DNA of 64,000 nucleotides from Ceratothoa steindachneri (lineage: Eukaryota; Arthropoda; Malacostraca; Isopoda; Cymothoidae): NCBI GenBank assembly GCA_963969495.1, contig OZ018329.1:144145521-144209520 (forward strand), given 5' to 3'. This document shows positions 23,955 through 34,670 of the stretch, piece after piece (the stretch's first letter is position 1; every line of letters starts with the position of its first letter). Under the pieces are notes generated by a model. It saw only the letters and a list, made by a program, of their open reading frames with translations, had not been told where the DNA came from and searched no databases. The position numbers and the translations under genes were made by a program.

Positions 23955-24024
<70 letters not shown>
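23955..24024. repeat. (AT)35 microsatellite
   Basis: Uninterrupted AT dinucleotide run of about 70 bases. It lies in otherwise empty AT-rich DNA between the integrase scrap and a minisatellite. Confidence 0.97.
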
Positions 24025-24027
<3 letters not shown>

Positions 24028-24916
24028 AATTCAAGTTAGTGTGACATAATTACACAAGTCAAGTAGCTTATAGAAATGTTCTTTGAGAGAGTCTTGTTTA
24101 CCAATTTAACTCCTATTTAACCTATCTCGAAAATAAGTCTATTATAATTAATATTTCTGTATATTTTTAGTAGTGTAATCAGTTCACTTAGTTGTCCAAT
24201 TATTCGCCGCCTTGCCAGTAATAATAGGTATTAAGATTGAAATATTTCGTTCCTAATCCTAGAATTACTTTATTTGGCCAATGATGAGTCCATTCTAACA
24301 GCAGTGTCGTTATTTGAGTAGTGAGATTATATGACAAATTTAACTGCGTAGTCTGGAGAATGAAGGAGGATGGATATATATCAAGGCAGAATTGATTTAA
24401 ACCTAAAATTCAGGACAATGTATCCAAGCAACCAGTTAGCTTTCTTTGACACTTCGACGCATTGGTTTGGTACTTTGAAGTCTTTCGATATTAAGACACT
24501 CTACTGGGTAGCTTCAAAGTCCTTAGTCTTAAAATTCGACTAATTTATATTTACATATATTTCTTTATAACATGTTTCCGAGGGACCTTGTGTCCATAGT
24601 TTCTGCCCCTTTATGCCGTAAATTACTCGACAATTCGTCCGTATATTTTCAAATTCGCTTTTAAAATTGGATCTCCTAAATGCATGACCGGGTATTTATG
24701 GATATTGAAGTTCACTTGAAATTTGGGTGCCCCGTCGATATCGGAGCTGTTTCCTAACTTTGGGTCTTCAGTGAATTTAAAATTTTGTTTATTAAACCGT
24801 TATAAAGGTAATTCATGGGATCAAGTAAATATAAGAAATTTAAAAAAAAAATTTCTTCTAAATTAGGTCTCCCCAAAGTTGGTTTCTCTTTACTAGTGTA
24901 TAAGTGAGCTAGTTAG

Positions 24917-25150
24917 TTTGTGTCTCTTGACTCTTTGTATTTAATGACTCTGTGTGTTACATGACCTGTTATGTTTCATGAATCTTTGTGTCTCATAACT
25001 CTTTGTGTTTCATGCCTCTTTGTGTCTCGTGACTCTTTGTCTCTTATGACGCTTTGTGTTGAATGACTCTTTGTGTCTATGAAATTTTGTGTTTTATGGC
25101 CTTTTACGTTGAATGACTCTCTTTTATGTCTCATAGATCTTTCGGTTTTA
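24917..25150. repeat. 20-bp minisatellite, TTTGTGTCTCATGACTC type
   Basis: A core close to CTTTGTGTCTCATGACT recurs about eleven times with a period of 20-21 bp and drifting sequence (TTTAATGACT, TTTCATGCCT, TTGAATGACT). Pyrimidine and G rich on the plus strand, with very few C-free gaps. No open frame is conserved through it. Confidence 0.75.
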
Positions 25151-26350
25151 GTGCTCTATAATTGTAGGGAAATATGAACCAGCAAAGACCCCAAGATCTA
25201 CTCCAGGCCAAGTAACAAAAAATGGGGCAAAAATTGAAAGCGAGATATTTACGATAGGATAAGGACGAGAGAATATCAATAAATAATTAGTTTTACAACT
25301 CTTATTTGTGCAAAGTCATATTTTACAGTAATCTTTGTCGATTCTAATCTTTAAAAGCTTTAGTGTATTGATTTCTTCGACATTGTAGGAAAGTTATTCC
25401 TCTATTTTTCCTTATTTTATAAGAAAGAATATTTTGTGCTATCGCAGTTAAATCATTTGTTTACTAGTTGAAGCCATTTTTTTCTAGTTGGCGATTAGAT
25501 GTCTAGTTAAAATTTGGAATCTTATTTCATATCTCTAAGTTCAAGAATTAATTTCGTTGCACAACGTTGGACCCGTTCTAATATTATAATCTCTGTTTAA
25601 ATGTTTGGAGTCCATAACTATACAATATAATCCAAATGAGATCTCACCCGCGCTTTATAGAAGGAAAGAATAAAGGGCAAAATGTTATTGGCTTTTAGGT
25701 AAGTAAACATAAGTGTAGAGGAATGGCAACATAAACCCTCCCGAAGAGCCAGGCGGACATATACATTAAAGGCCCCCCATCCCCCTTGTGGAGAAAGCCG
25801 GAGAAGCGAGCCCCATGAGATGAATCGTGGGAACGGTAACCGGAGAATAACAGTAAATGGCTACCCTGTTTGATCTACACGCCGCATAGGTAGTTGGAGC
25901 GACCATCTGTGTTAAGGTAACCACCAAAGGCCCTTAAACGACGCCCTAAAGATTCAATTACCTACGAGATCCGTAGGCCCGTGATCATATCACCAAAAAT
26001 CAGTGCCAATCAAAAGGAATGCCAAGTAGTGTGGCGGTTGATGGTCTCGCTAATTAACAAGCCGACTTGGCCACCTCAGTGCCAAACTCGGCACTTCTCG
26101 CTCTCCCAGATGCAAATTCACTATTCGCGCTCCCCTGTGCGGCCTCGCCCATTCCGCATTAGATTGGGACGTGTTCTGCCTATAAATAAGCCCCTTGAAA
26201 GAAAGAGAAGAGATTATGGGGGGGGGGTCTCTTGATTATAACTTTATTTATTTATCAATATTATTCTTGCTTTTCTCTTTTATCGGATTTATTCACTTCT
26301 TCTTGACTGAAATTTCTTTTTCTTTAAGTTGCCCCTTCAAACATTTGTCT

Positions 26351-26593
26351 TCACTTTTTCTTGACTTCCGTGTTCTTCTTGGCTGGGTTAGTCCTTAATA
26401 TTCGATTTCTTTCTTGATATATCTTCCCTTTCGTCCAATTATCTTGAGTTGATGATTTCTTGGTCCTTCTTGATTCTAGTTGAGTTGATCCTTCAAGCGT
26501 TTTCCTTGACTTCCGTTTTCTTCTTGAGATTTCTTCATAATAGGTTTTGGACTGTTGAGTTTCGAACGCGGTACCGTTGGATTTAAACGCCAA
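26351..26593 (-). CDS. Lysine/glutamate-rich frame a, related to 27030-27326
   Basis: An 80-codon minus frame starting MAFKSNGTAFETQQSKTYYE and continuing with a Lys/Arg/Glu-rich tail. It is clearly related to the 98-codon frame at 27030-27326 (MAFKSRDTAFETQKSQNFYE). Similarity also continues upstream of both Met codons (ARVLAFKS in each). The two frames sit in the two direct repeats of the insert. The plus strand is pyrimidine-rich here, which by itself favours Lys/Glu frames on the minus strand. Coding is therefore uncertain, and no domain is recognised. Confidence 0.3.
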   Translation of the reverse strand: MAFKSNGTAFETQQSKTYYEEISRRKRKSRKTLEGSTQLESRRTKKSSTQDNWTKGKIYQERNRILRTNPAKKNTEVKKK

Positions 26594-27029
26594 TACTCTA
26601 GCTTCATGACCAAGTTTTAGTCCATCCTGAGATGGTAAATTTATCTTCGAGTTGGAGGAATTTTTCTCTGATACATTTTCGCACCCCTACACAGGTTCCT
26701 TTCTTGAAAGCGGAGCGAATTTGAGGATTGGGGAAAGACTAGTCTTGGATTTCTTAATCGAGGAGTAGTAGCTCTCCCTCCTACGGCCTCCGAGTCTGCG
26801 GGATGATAGGAGCTAATTTAGAGGGATTGAGAAGAGCGAACGAAGTCTTGTCTCTAATCAATGAGTAATGGCTCCTCCTTTCCCGGATTTCCGAAGTTCC
26901 CAGCAACGCTTTTTCTAAAATCTTTAGTAGGAGGGCAGGTGCAGTTGTAACGAAGATCAGAAGATTGTTCGGCCTTTGAAGGTCACCAGTTATGGGGTGG
27001 GGTGGCATATCCTTATTATCCCCTGGTAC

Positions 27030-27326
27030 TTATTTATCAATATTATTTCTCTTGGGTTTCCTCGATGCATTTTCTTCTTCTGAATTTCTATTTTCTTTAT
27101 ATTGGCTGGGTTGGTTCTTAATCTTCGTTTTTCTTTCTTGATGCTCTTCAGTTTTCTTCCATTTATATTGGGGTCTTGATTTCTTCTTGACTTGATGATT
27201 TCTTGCTGCTTCTAGATGAGTTGGTCCTTCAAGCCGTTTTCTTTCCGTTTTCTTTCTTGACAGATCTTCATAAAAGTTTTGGGACTTTTGAGTTTCGAAC
27301 GCAGTATCTCTTGATTTAAATGCCAA
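27030..27326 (-). CDS. Lysine/glutamate-rich frame b, related to 26351-26593
   Basis: A 98-codon minus frame, partner of the 80-codon frame in the other repeat. After the shared start (FETQ.S..YE..SR.K) both run into charged, low-complexity sequence with LEG(P/S)T(H/Q)LE conserved between them. It is longer at its C-terminus than frame a. It could be the basic N-terminal part of an old gag-like protein, or only non-coding purine-rich sequence. No synonymous-site comparison was possible by eye. Confidence 0.3.
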   Translation of the reverse strand: MAFKSRDTAFETQKSQNFYEDLSRKKTERKRLEGPTHLEAARNHQVKKKSRPQYKWKKTEEHQERKTKIKNQPSQYKENRNSEEENASRKPKRNNIDK

Positions 27327-28519
27327 TACTCTAGCCTTAAACTGGATTAAGTCCGTCTTTGGTTAGTAATTTTATCGGCTATTTATATTATCGAGTTGGA
27401 AGGAGTTTTTCTCTGATACATTTTCACACCCCTACAAGATTATTATTCGGTGAGAACGACGTAGGATGAGTTCGTGAAGATCGATCCTTCAGCCAGTCAA
27501 GATTATTTGATGAGAAACGATAAGGGATCAGATTGAAAAGATCGATCCGTACCCCCCCTCCCTCCCGGGCCGAATTAACATAAATCGTCAAGTTTTGTAT
27601 CGGTGCCATACCGAACAATCCTTTACAGACTTAGAAGAAGTCTGACTGAAGAAAAGAAAACCCGCTCACACTCGAATGACTCTCAAAGCCCAAGCTCCGT
27701 AGAGTTGGAGGATAAGAAACAAGCCCTAACGAGGTTCCGTTCGTTAATTACGGTAAAAATCGCCTCTTATACCCCAAATCTAGTTGGGCATCGACGATAA
27801 AGAATAAGACACCAAGAGGCTTAAAGATTATTCAGAAGAGGACTCTTAGAGCGAAAAGCACCGTAACTCTCTCCGTTTTCTTAACTTAACCAGAGGCAAA
27901 TTTGCAATAAGAAGTTGACATCGCCCTACCTCTCTTCCTCCATCCCGTCTCGACGAAATTCTAACATCGGCCACTCTAAGTCTCCGAAGCGCCGAGATAA
28001 GCCCTCCAACGACATCCGGTAATCCCTTATCCCGTCTGGCATGCAAGTTAGAAAGAACATTTATATTCATATTGCGATAGTATGAGTTTAGTACGTTTCA
28101 CGATTTAATGGAAGTAGAAACAATTGTGCGTGAACCCCTGTCATATTTTCTAGTAGAAGATAGTACTTTAATTTAATGTTTAACGCTAATCTAAAAGGGT
28201 CTCGGTAAAAATACTAATCGGCAATTGGTATGTTTACGTGTAGCCTATTTGTTTATTTTTGTGATTGAAGATATTGTAATAGGCCCAGTTGCCCACCGGG
28301 TTGGTCTCGGTTAGCGTAGGAAGAGGATATAAATGTGTTTACTGTTTTTTTGGCATAGTTAATTCTTAAATTTAAAATATATGTTTATTTTGGGATAATT
28401 CCTTTGTGTTTCTTTATATCCTTACGTGTTAAAGAGGCTCTTCCTTAAAACAACCAAATTCGCACTCTTAGAACAAAGCATACTTCAACAAAGAAGTACA
28501 TCATGACCACAAGGTATCC

Positions 28520-28888
28520 TACGACAAAAGTGGCGTCAGGTCTGTAGGTTTTTTATTAGAAAGACCCCACAGCGTCTAATTAAGGGAGAACCAACACATA
28601 AAGGAATCCCAGGAATAAGAGAATAATTGACGAGAGGAAAATTGGTAAAGTTAGGGGTGGAAACAATCTGAAGGTAATTGCTAGGCCAAGTGCTAAATTT
28701 ATTGTCGGAGTAGTATTACAATCAGCATAGTAGTTGGATTAAAGGTAAGTTAGGCTGCGCGCTACCTGGTGAGTGGCGGCAAAAGTACCTGAGAGTACAG
28801 CAAGGAAAAATCGATGGGCAATCACAAAATGGATCCGGTCTATAGATTCAACCAACACGCCTAAATTCTGTGACTTGAAGGCGAGGAT
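28520..28888 (+). other. Leader between the 5' LTR and gag
   Basis: Non-coding. The segment just inside the LTR, AAAAGTGGCGTCAGGTCTG (28528-28546), lies where a tRNA primer-binding site is expected and is partly conserved in the separate fragment at 35340-35360 (AAAAGTAGTGTCAGGTGTG). The tRNA was not identified. Confidence 0.4.
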
Positions 28889-30160
28889 ATGGATGCCTAC
28901 ATCCTGTCAGAATTGAGAATAAAAAGAGAAGAAGAAGAAATAATACAGCTGGATAGAGAAATGGAAGATATAAGAGAGGGGAAAAGAGAATACGAAACAA
29001 TTGAAATACAGATGGACATAAAATTAGAGGAAGACAGAATAGAGTGGAAAATAGATACAGAGGAAAGAAGAATACCGAGAGGAAGAAAACAAACGAAAGA
29101 ATAATACTGTTGAAAGAGAAGCAGACAAATTAAGAATAAGGATAGAAAGGGAAGATGAAGAAAGAAGAATAAAGATAAAATGGAAGATGAAGGAAGAAGA
29201 ACCCGACGGGAAAGCTGAAAGAGAAGCCAAGGAAAGAAGAATGAAGAGGAAAAAAGAGTCAAAAGAAATAAGAATAAACATAAGAAAAGAAGTAGATGAA
29301 AGAAGAATACAGAGGGAAAAGAACTTGCTCGAGCTAAAAGAAAAGAGAGAGAAGAAAAAGAAAGATTGCTCACACTGGAAAGTGCATCTATCGAGAATCA
29401 GATGGAGGTCGAGGAAGTTTTAGCTCGGCCTGGACCTAGGAAGGGAGCATCGATGGAAACCCAGCCAATTGGAGTAACGATGGAAGAAGTAGTAAGTAGG
29501 CATGAGGTTCCAGCAGGAGTACCTAAGAAGAATCTACGAGGAGAACCAGGTCAAATGGGGTAATGATGGACGAAGTAGTAACTAGGAAAGAGGTACAAGC
29601 AGGTGTACCTGAGGAATTACCTACGAAGAGAATCGAGTCAAATGGGTTGACAAGGAAGGAGGAATAGTGTTAATGCGATAAACCCAGGTAAAACTAGTAA
29701 GGTGGTAGACGCGGATGAGTACTCCCTACCCCTAGTAGTCTCCTCCCCAAACGGAATGTCCACGTAATTACCATAAAAATTCCAAGTCGTAGTGAGCCCC
29801 ACGCCCATTAATGACCAAGCAAGGACAATTTTATTCAAACCCCAGAGATTGAACCCAGACATGATCTCTCCGTGTACCTGGTTAAAGGAGTACTATGGGA
29901 CTCACGCTCACATTATTTATGCAACTCTGCCAAATGGGGTGACGATGGAGCAAGACGGAAGTGGCAACGTGGTACACCCAAGTAAACCGACTCAGATGTT
30001 AGACCACGATAATAAGTATCCCCTACCCCCAGTAGTCTTCCCCCAGAACGAAGCATCCACGGAGTTAGCGCTAAAACTCCCAGTCGTAGTGAGTTTCACG
30101 CCCATTAACGACCCCGCAAGGAAAATTGCTTTCGACCCCCGGAGCCGAACCCAGACTTGA
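28889..30160 (+). pseudogene. Gypsy gag-like region, frame-broken
   Basis: Opens with a strongly charged, probably coiled-coil segment: 28889-29104 (MDAYILSELRIKREEEEI...), continuing in other frames at 29187-29423 and 29366-29563. Such Glu/Lys/Arg-rich N-termini are common in Gypsy gag proteins of invertebrates, and another occurs before the capsid fragment at 40640. No capsid fold motif or zinc knuckle is visible. After 29470 the sequence contains two internal tandem duplications (29475-29650 and 29728-30240). The last open part (29792-30160) contains TPINDQAR and TPINDPAR as repeat copies. At least three frameshifts or stops interrupt it. Assignment to gag rests on position and composition. 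Confidence 0.55.
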
Positions 30161-30299
30161 TCTTACAGTGTACCTTGATAAAGAAGGATTATGGGACCTC
30201 ACGCTCCCATCAATTATGCCCCACTGCAACAGGCCACTCTAACCATAAGGTTTAGTTTAAACTTACTCAAGTACCATAAGAAGGGTAATTCGAGTAGGT

Positions 30300-30475
30300 T
30301 GAAATACCACTACCATTTAGTGACATACTTGGGTAGACTCAATAACCCGAATGGCCGACTCAGGCGCGGAAAAGTATTGCTATTAGCGCAGCATTTTAAT
30401 ATTACCTATATAAAAGGGTCCAACAATTGTATGGCCAACTCGTTAAGTCGAAATCCTGTCGACGATCGAGGAGCA
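30300..30475 (+). pseudogene. RNase H end of a Gypsy pol
   Basis: Part of a 110-codon open frame (30191-30523). It contains HLVTYLGRLNNPNGRLRRGK and then FNITYIKGSNNCMANSLSRNP. This matches the end of Gypsy-class RNase H, where TDHxALxWLxxxKNPxGRLxRW is followed by YxxxGxxNxxADxLSR. The conserved His/Asp-bearing start (TDHHAL) has become YHYHLV, and Ala-Asp before the LSR motif is Asn-Ser, so catalytic and structural residues are lost. The reverse transcriptase that should precede it is missing: gag-like repeats lie only 60 bp upstream. Confidence 0.75.
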
Positions 30476-30760
30476 TGCCGACTCTTGTTTTATAGCAAAG
30501 GTCAAGTTAATTGTGATCTTTAGAATTGTAGTTAAGAAGGAGCGAGTGACCCCTTAGTTGTAGGTAAGAATCTTCTAAGTTGGAACAGTAATATAGGAAT
30601 TAATGTAAAGTCCGGTTAAACGTTATCGAGACATTCCCGAGTGAACTCGAAGTTATTGTATAATATAGTGTTCAGTAAGTTACCTATGTATATTATTGTA
30701 AGTGTCGGACAGGAATAACCCCCCCTCGTTAAATTCTTTAGGAGGGAGCTAAGTGTTTTC

Positions 30761-32278
30761 GGAATCGCAACATAAAGCCTCCAGGGGGGCCAGGCGGATA
30801 TATACCTTAAAGTCCCCCCCCCCTCTTGTGGAGAAAGCCGAAGAAGCGACCTCCATGAGGAGACTCGTTGGAACGGTAGCCGGCGAATAACAGTAACTGG
30901 CTACCCTGTTTGATCTCCCCGCCGCATAGGTAGTTGGAGCGACCATCTGTGTTAAGGCAACCACCAAAGGCCTTTAAACGACGCTCTAAAGATTAAATTA
31001 CCTACGAGATCCGTAGGCCCGTCGTTATGTAACCAAAAAGCGGTGCCAGTCTAAAGGCACGCCAAGGAGTGTGGGGGTTGGGGGTCTCGCTAATTAACAA
31101 GCTGAGTTGGGCACCTTAGTGCCAACCTCTGCACTTCTCGCTCTCCCAGATGCAAACTCACCGTTCGCGCTCCCCTCTGCGGCCTCGCCCCTTCCCTGAA
31201 AGAAAGAAAAGAGATTATTATTCGGTGAGAACGACGTAGGATCAGTTCCTGAAGATCGATCCTTCAGCCAGTAAAGATTATTCGGTTGAAAACGATAAAG
31301 GATCAGATTGAAAAAATCGACCCCCCCTCCCCCCGGGCTGAATTAAGATAAAATGTCAAGTTTTGTATCGGTACAATACTGAAGAATCCTTTACAGACTT
31401 AGAAGAAGTCTGACTGGAGAAAAGAAAACCCCTCACACTCGAGTGACTCTCACAGCTCAAGCTCCATAACAGAGAGAGGATAAGAACCAAGCCCCAACGA
31501 GGTTCTGTTCGTTAATTACGGTAAAAAATCCACGCAGAAACCCCAAATCTAGTTCGGCACTCAGCGTAAAAGAATAAGATACCAAGAGGCTTCAAGATTA
31601 TTCAGAAGAGGACTCTTAGAGCGAAGAGCACCGTAACTCTTTCCGTCTTTTTAACTTAACCAGAGGCAAATTTGCAATAAGAAGTTGACATCGCCCTACC
31701 TCGTTTCCTCCATCCAAACTCGAAGAAATTCTAAATCGGCCACTCCAAATCTCCGAAGCGCCGAGATAAGCCCTCCAACGACATCCGGCTATCCCTGATC
31801 CCGTCTGTTATGTAAGTTATAAAGAACATTTATATTCAAATTGCAATAGTATGAGTTTAGTACGTTTCACGATTTAATTGAAGTAGAAACAATTGTGCGT
31901 GAACCCCTTACATATTTGCTAGTAGAAGAGAGTACTTTAATTTAATGTTTAATCCTAATCTAAAAGGGTCTCGGTAAAAATACTAATCGGCAATTGGTAT
32001 GTTTACGTGTAGCCTATTTGTATATTTCTGTGATTGAAGATATTTTAATAGGCCCAGTTGCCCACCGGGTTGGTCTCGGTTAGAGTACGAAGAGGATATA
32101 AATGTGTTTACTGTTTTTTTAGCATAGTTAATTGTTAAATTTAAAATATATGTTTATTTTGGGATAATTCCTTTGTGTTTCTTTATATCCTTACGTGTTG
32201 AAGCGGCTCTTCCTTAAAACAACCAAATTCGCACTCTTAGATCAAAGCATACTTCAACAAAGAAATACATCACGACCA
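30761..32278 (+). repeat. 3' LTR
   Basis: About 1518 bp. Matches the 5' LTR without the 1.2-kb insert. It starts GGAATCGCAACATAAAGCCT and ends near CATCACGACCA, after which the sequence no longer follows the 5' copy. The TG at the start of the 5' LTR (TGGCAACATA) is TC here. No target duplication was confirmed. Confidence 0.88.
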
Positions 32279-33907
32279 GAATAAGTCATCTCTTGGGTGA
32301 TCCAGTAAAAATAAAACCATGCATAAACTGACGTTTATATTTAGAAGAAAAAAACATGACCCCTCTATGGCGTAATTGGTTTTCCCTTTTCTTCATTTAC
32401 ACTCTAATCTGTATTTGGTCAGTTTAATGGTGGTTTATCTTACCTGAGTCATCTTAGGGTTGGCTTATATATCTTTACTAGTCATCAATGAATGGTCTTA
32501 TCTTTAATTCCTTCTTTAATATACAATAAACAAAAAGCACAAATTTATTTCAATTGGCTTTAATGCAATAGTTTACAATAATTCCATATTCCTTCTCGCT
32601 CTCGTTCACTTAATTATAATTATTAACATGAATTATCCTACGTTTAAATTAACTTATTTCCTATTTATGAATTTCAAGTTACAAACTGTGGTAAACTAAG
32701 AATTTAACAACGGTTCGGGTAATATTCTATAAATTAACTTAGAGTATCAAATTATTATAACTAGAAAGGTTCTACACCTGAGCCTTGTACCTGTTTGGGA
32801 CTAATTGTGCCTCCGATTTGGTCCGACTCTTTCCGATTATTCGCTCCTTTTTGGCTTTCATTTTTAGCTTTAACTTCTTCACTTAATTCCTTTGAATCCT
32901 TTGCGACTTTTAATGAATTCCTTTAATATTTACCCTGTGTGGGGCTGTCTAGTGTATCCTAATAACATGCTGTGGATATGGCGTGTTGTGTGCCCTCCTG
33001 CCCCCAGTACACGCTGCTGAATATGCGGCTATATATCTTTCACGCAATTTCTCTTCCTCCACATTTACGTTCCTTACTGATATCACTCACAAAGTTTCTT
33101 GCAGAGATTCCCTCGTTGGTTATTCTTAATTTTAAATAAATAACAAAACCTCCTCTCATGACGACGGGCGACTAACAACAAGGTGTTTCTAAGAAGATTT
33201 GAAATGAAATGAGGGTATTTGATGCTCTCATTAGGCAGCATTTACTGAGGCCTTGCATGCCCTACCTACCCCAGCATCTAAGTTTATCTACACCGCAAGA
33301 GTCCTTGCCATCGCCAGCCATCACTTGCTAAGACAGTGATGATAAAAGATTGTGATTAATGGTCGTGATTAATGGTAGGGAAAAGTTACCGATTAAAAGG
33401 AGTAATTAATAGTACCTATAAAAGGTCGTGATTAAAGGCCATGAAAGGAAGCTCTAACTGCAACCACCGAACCACTTCTTTGTGCAGAAGTAAAAAAGAC
33501 AAGGATCATATACTCCCCCTCCCTCCTTAAAGAGGGTGTCTGCTCTGAAATGGACGGATTACGAGAGCAACCTCTTTACTAATATTCCCATTTTGACATC
33601 ACCTCGTAACGAAGTGCTAGGTCGAACTTCGACTAGCCTGCTGCTGCTAGCATCTATAGGTTTACAAACTCTCTCGGGGTACCAATGCCCTATTAATCTT
33701 CCCTATATTTTCCCTTCCTCCAACTTATCCACTCTATTGACACATCTCTCCTTTATGCGGGAGATGCCCTCGTTTATCTACCGTTTGAATTAAAAGTATA
33801 ATCATGGCCGGTGGGCCATTATATCGGAGATATACCACAGATAGCCTGTAAATTGGGATGTGTAGATCCTATTATAGAGAGCCAATTATTTTATTAAAGA
33901 ATTAAGT
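32279..33907. other. No gene seen
   Basis: AT-rich DNA. An 85-codon frame at 33536-33793 has no recognised motif. 33350-33440 holds a weak repeat of GTGATTAA(T/A)GG. Nothing else stands out. Confidence 0.45.
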
Positions 33908-34145
33908 GAGGTTAGACTATGTTAGGTTGGTTAGGTAAAGTTATATTAGGTCAGGTTAGGTTAGGTTGGGTTAGGTTATGTTTTTAAAATATAAGCTCTC
34001 CCACTTCCGGCCCAATATTTAATTCACAAAACACCGATAATTCAATTTAATTTAAGATTTTGGAGATCATCTCATTTTCAAGTTTACATAAGCTGTTTTT
34101 TAACAAGCTAACCTAACCTCACTGGACCTAATATAATAACATAAC
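33908..34145. repeat. Foldback with telomere-like TTAGG repeat
   Basis: 33908-33980 contains repeated AGGTT units (CAGGTTAGGTTAGGTTGGGT is the best run), i.e. degenerate TTAGG repeat. The reverse complement of 34090-34145 begins TTATTATATTAGGTCCAGTG and continues GGTTAGGTTAG, then AAAAAACAGCTTAT. The plus strand at 33941-33998 has TTATATTAGGTC, GGTTAGGTTAGG and TTTTTAAAATATAAGCT in the same order. The two arms, about 55 bp each, face each other across a loop of about 90 bp. Short AGGTT tracts of this kind are widespread inside arthropod chromosomes, so this need not be a former telomere. Confidence 0.65.
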
Positions 34146-34170
34146 ATATCAACATAAAATGAAATAACAT

Positions 34171-34670
34171 AAGAAGCAGCTCATACTCGAGCTAGTCCCT
34201 GGTTATCAAACTGAACGTTAAGTTAACTTGTTAAAGTTCAACCTAATCTCGTCAGAGAGACTCCTCATATCCTGGTGCATCCTAAAGCCCAGGCATATTC
34301 CTCGCCCTTGAGGAATTACGAAAAGAAGAGGAAAAAGGCTCCCTTTCGAGCCCGTTACCCGGCCGGTGGCCACACCAAACTCATAAGTTAACTTGGTTGA
34401 GGAACCAAGTTCAACTTATTCTCGTCAGAGAGGTCCCCCTTCCTTCTATCTTGGTGCATCCCAAAACATCAAGATAGGCCTCGCCCTTGAGGAAGACTGA
34501 AACTAAGAAGAAGCTCATCCTCGAGCTAGTTCCTGGTTACCAAACTGACCTCTAAGTTAAGTGTTCAAGTTCAACTTATTCTCAAGAGGGAAACCCCCCT
34601 CATTTATCCTCGCCCTTGAAGAAGAATCCCTTAGTACACTCCTTGCACTTGAAGAAGACCCCCCCGGAGT
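34171..34670. repeat. Tandem repeat of about 165 bp, three units
   Basis: Units begin near 34171, 34325 and 34505, with a trailing partial unit to 34670. Shared blocks, in order, are GCTCAT(A/C)CTCGAGCTAGT, AAGTTCAACTTATTCTC, CTTGGTGCATCC and CCTCGCCCTTGAGGAA. Units differ from each other by indels and substitutions. Unit 2 has CCCGGCCGGTGG where units 1 and 3 differ. No reading frame is preserved across units. Confidence 0.75.

Larger units (their letters stand above)
26217..27437. mobile_element. Repeat-bounded insert in the 5' LTR, TRIM-like
   Basis: This segment is absent from the 3' LTR. Its two ends are related direct repeats: about 26241-26705 and 27024-27437. Each begins TTATTTATCAATATTATT and ends TCTCTGATACATTTTC(G/A)CACCCCTACA. 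The roughly 320-bp middle (26706-27023) is less repetitive. Terminal direct repeats of 410-465 bp around a short interior would fit a miniature LTR element (TRIM). A local duplication after insertion of a single sequence is the alternative. Neither repeat has the TG..CA ends of a typical LTR. The related minus-strand frames within the repeats are described separately. Confidence 0.6.
25720..28508 (+). repeat. 5' LTR, interrupted by a 1.2-kb insert
   Basis: Begins GGAATGGCAACATAAACCCT and matches the 3' LTR from there to about 26216 (..GAAAGAAAGAGAAGAGATTAT). The match resumes at about 27437 (ATTATTCGGTGAGAACGACG) and continues to CATCATGACCA near 28508. Without the insert its length is about 1.57 kb. 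The two LTRs differ by many substitutions and small indels, so the insertion of the element is old. Confidence 0.88.
25720..32278 (+). mobile_element. Gypsy-class LTR retrotransposon, defective
   Basis: Two long direct repeats (25720-28508 and 30761-32278) flank an internal region of about 2.25 kb. The internal region starts with a leader, then gag-like coding sequence (28889-30160), then the end of a reverse transcriptase/RNase H (30300-30470). A purine-rich tract, AGGAGGGAGCTAAG (30740-30753), sits just before the 3' repeat, where a polypurine tract is expected. Protease, most of reverse transcriptase and integrase are absent. Flanking target duplications were not identified. The RNase H motif points to the Gypsy class. 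Confidence 0.85.

Noticed and set aside
28897..29373. 158-codon minus frame, Leu/Phe/Ser-rich
   Set aside because: It is the reverse shadow of the purine-rich gag-like segment on the plus strand. Low complexity and no motif.
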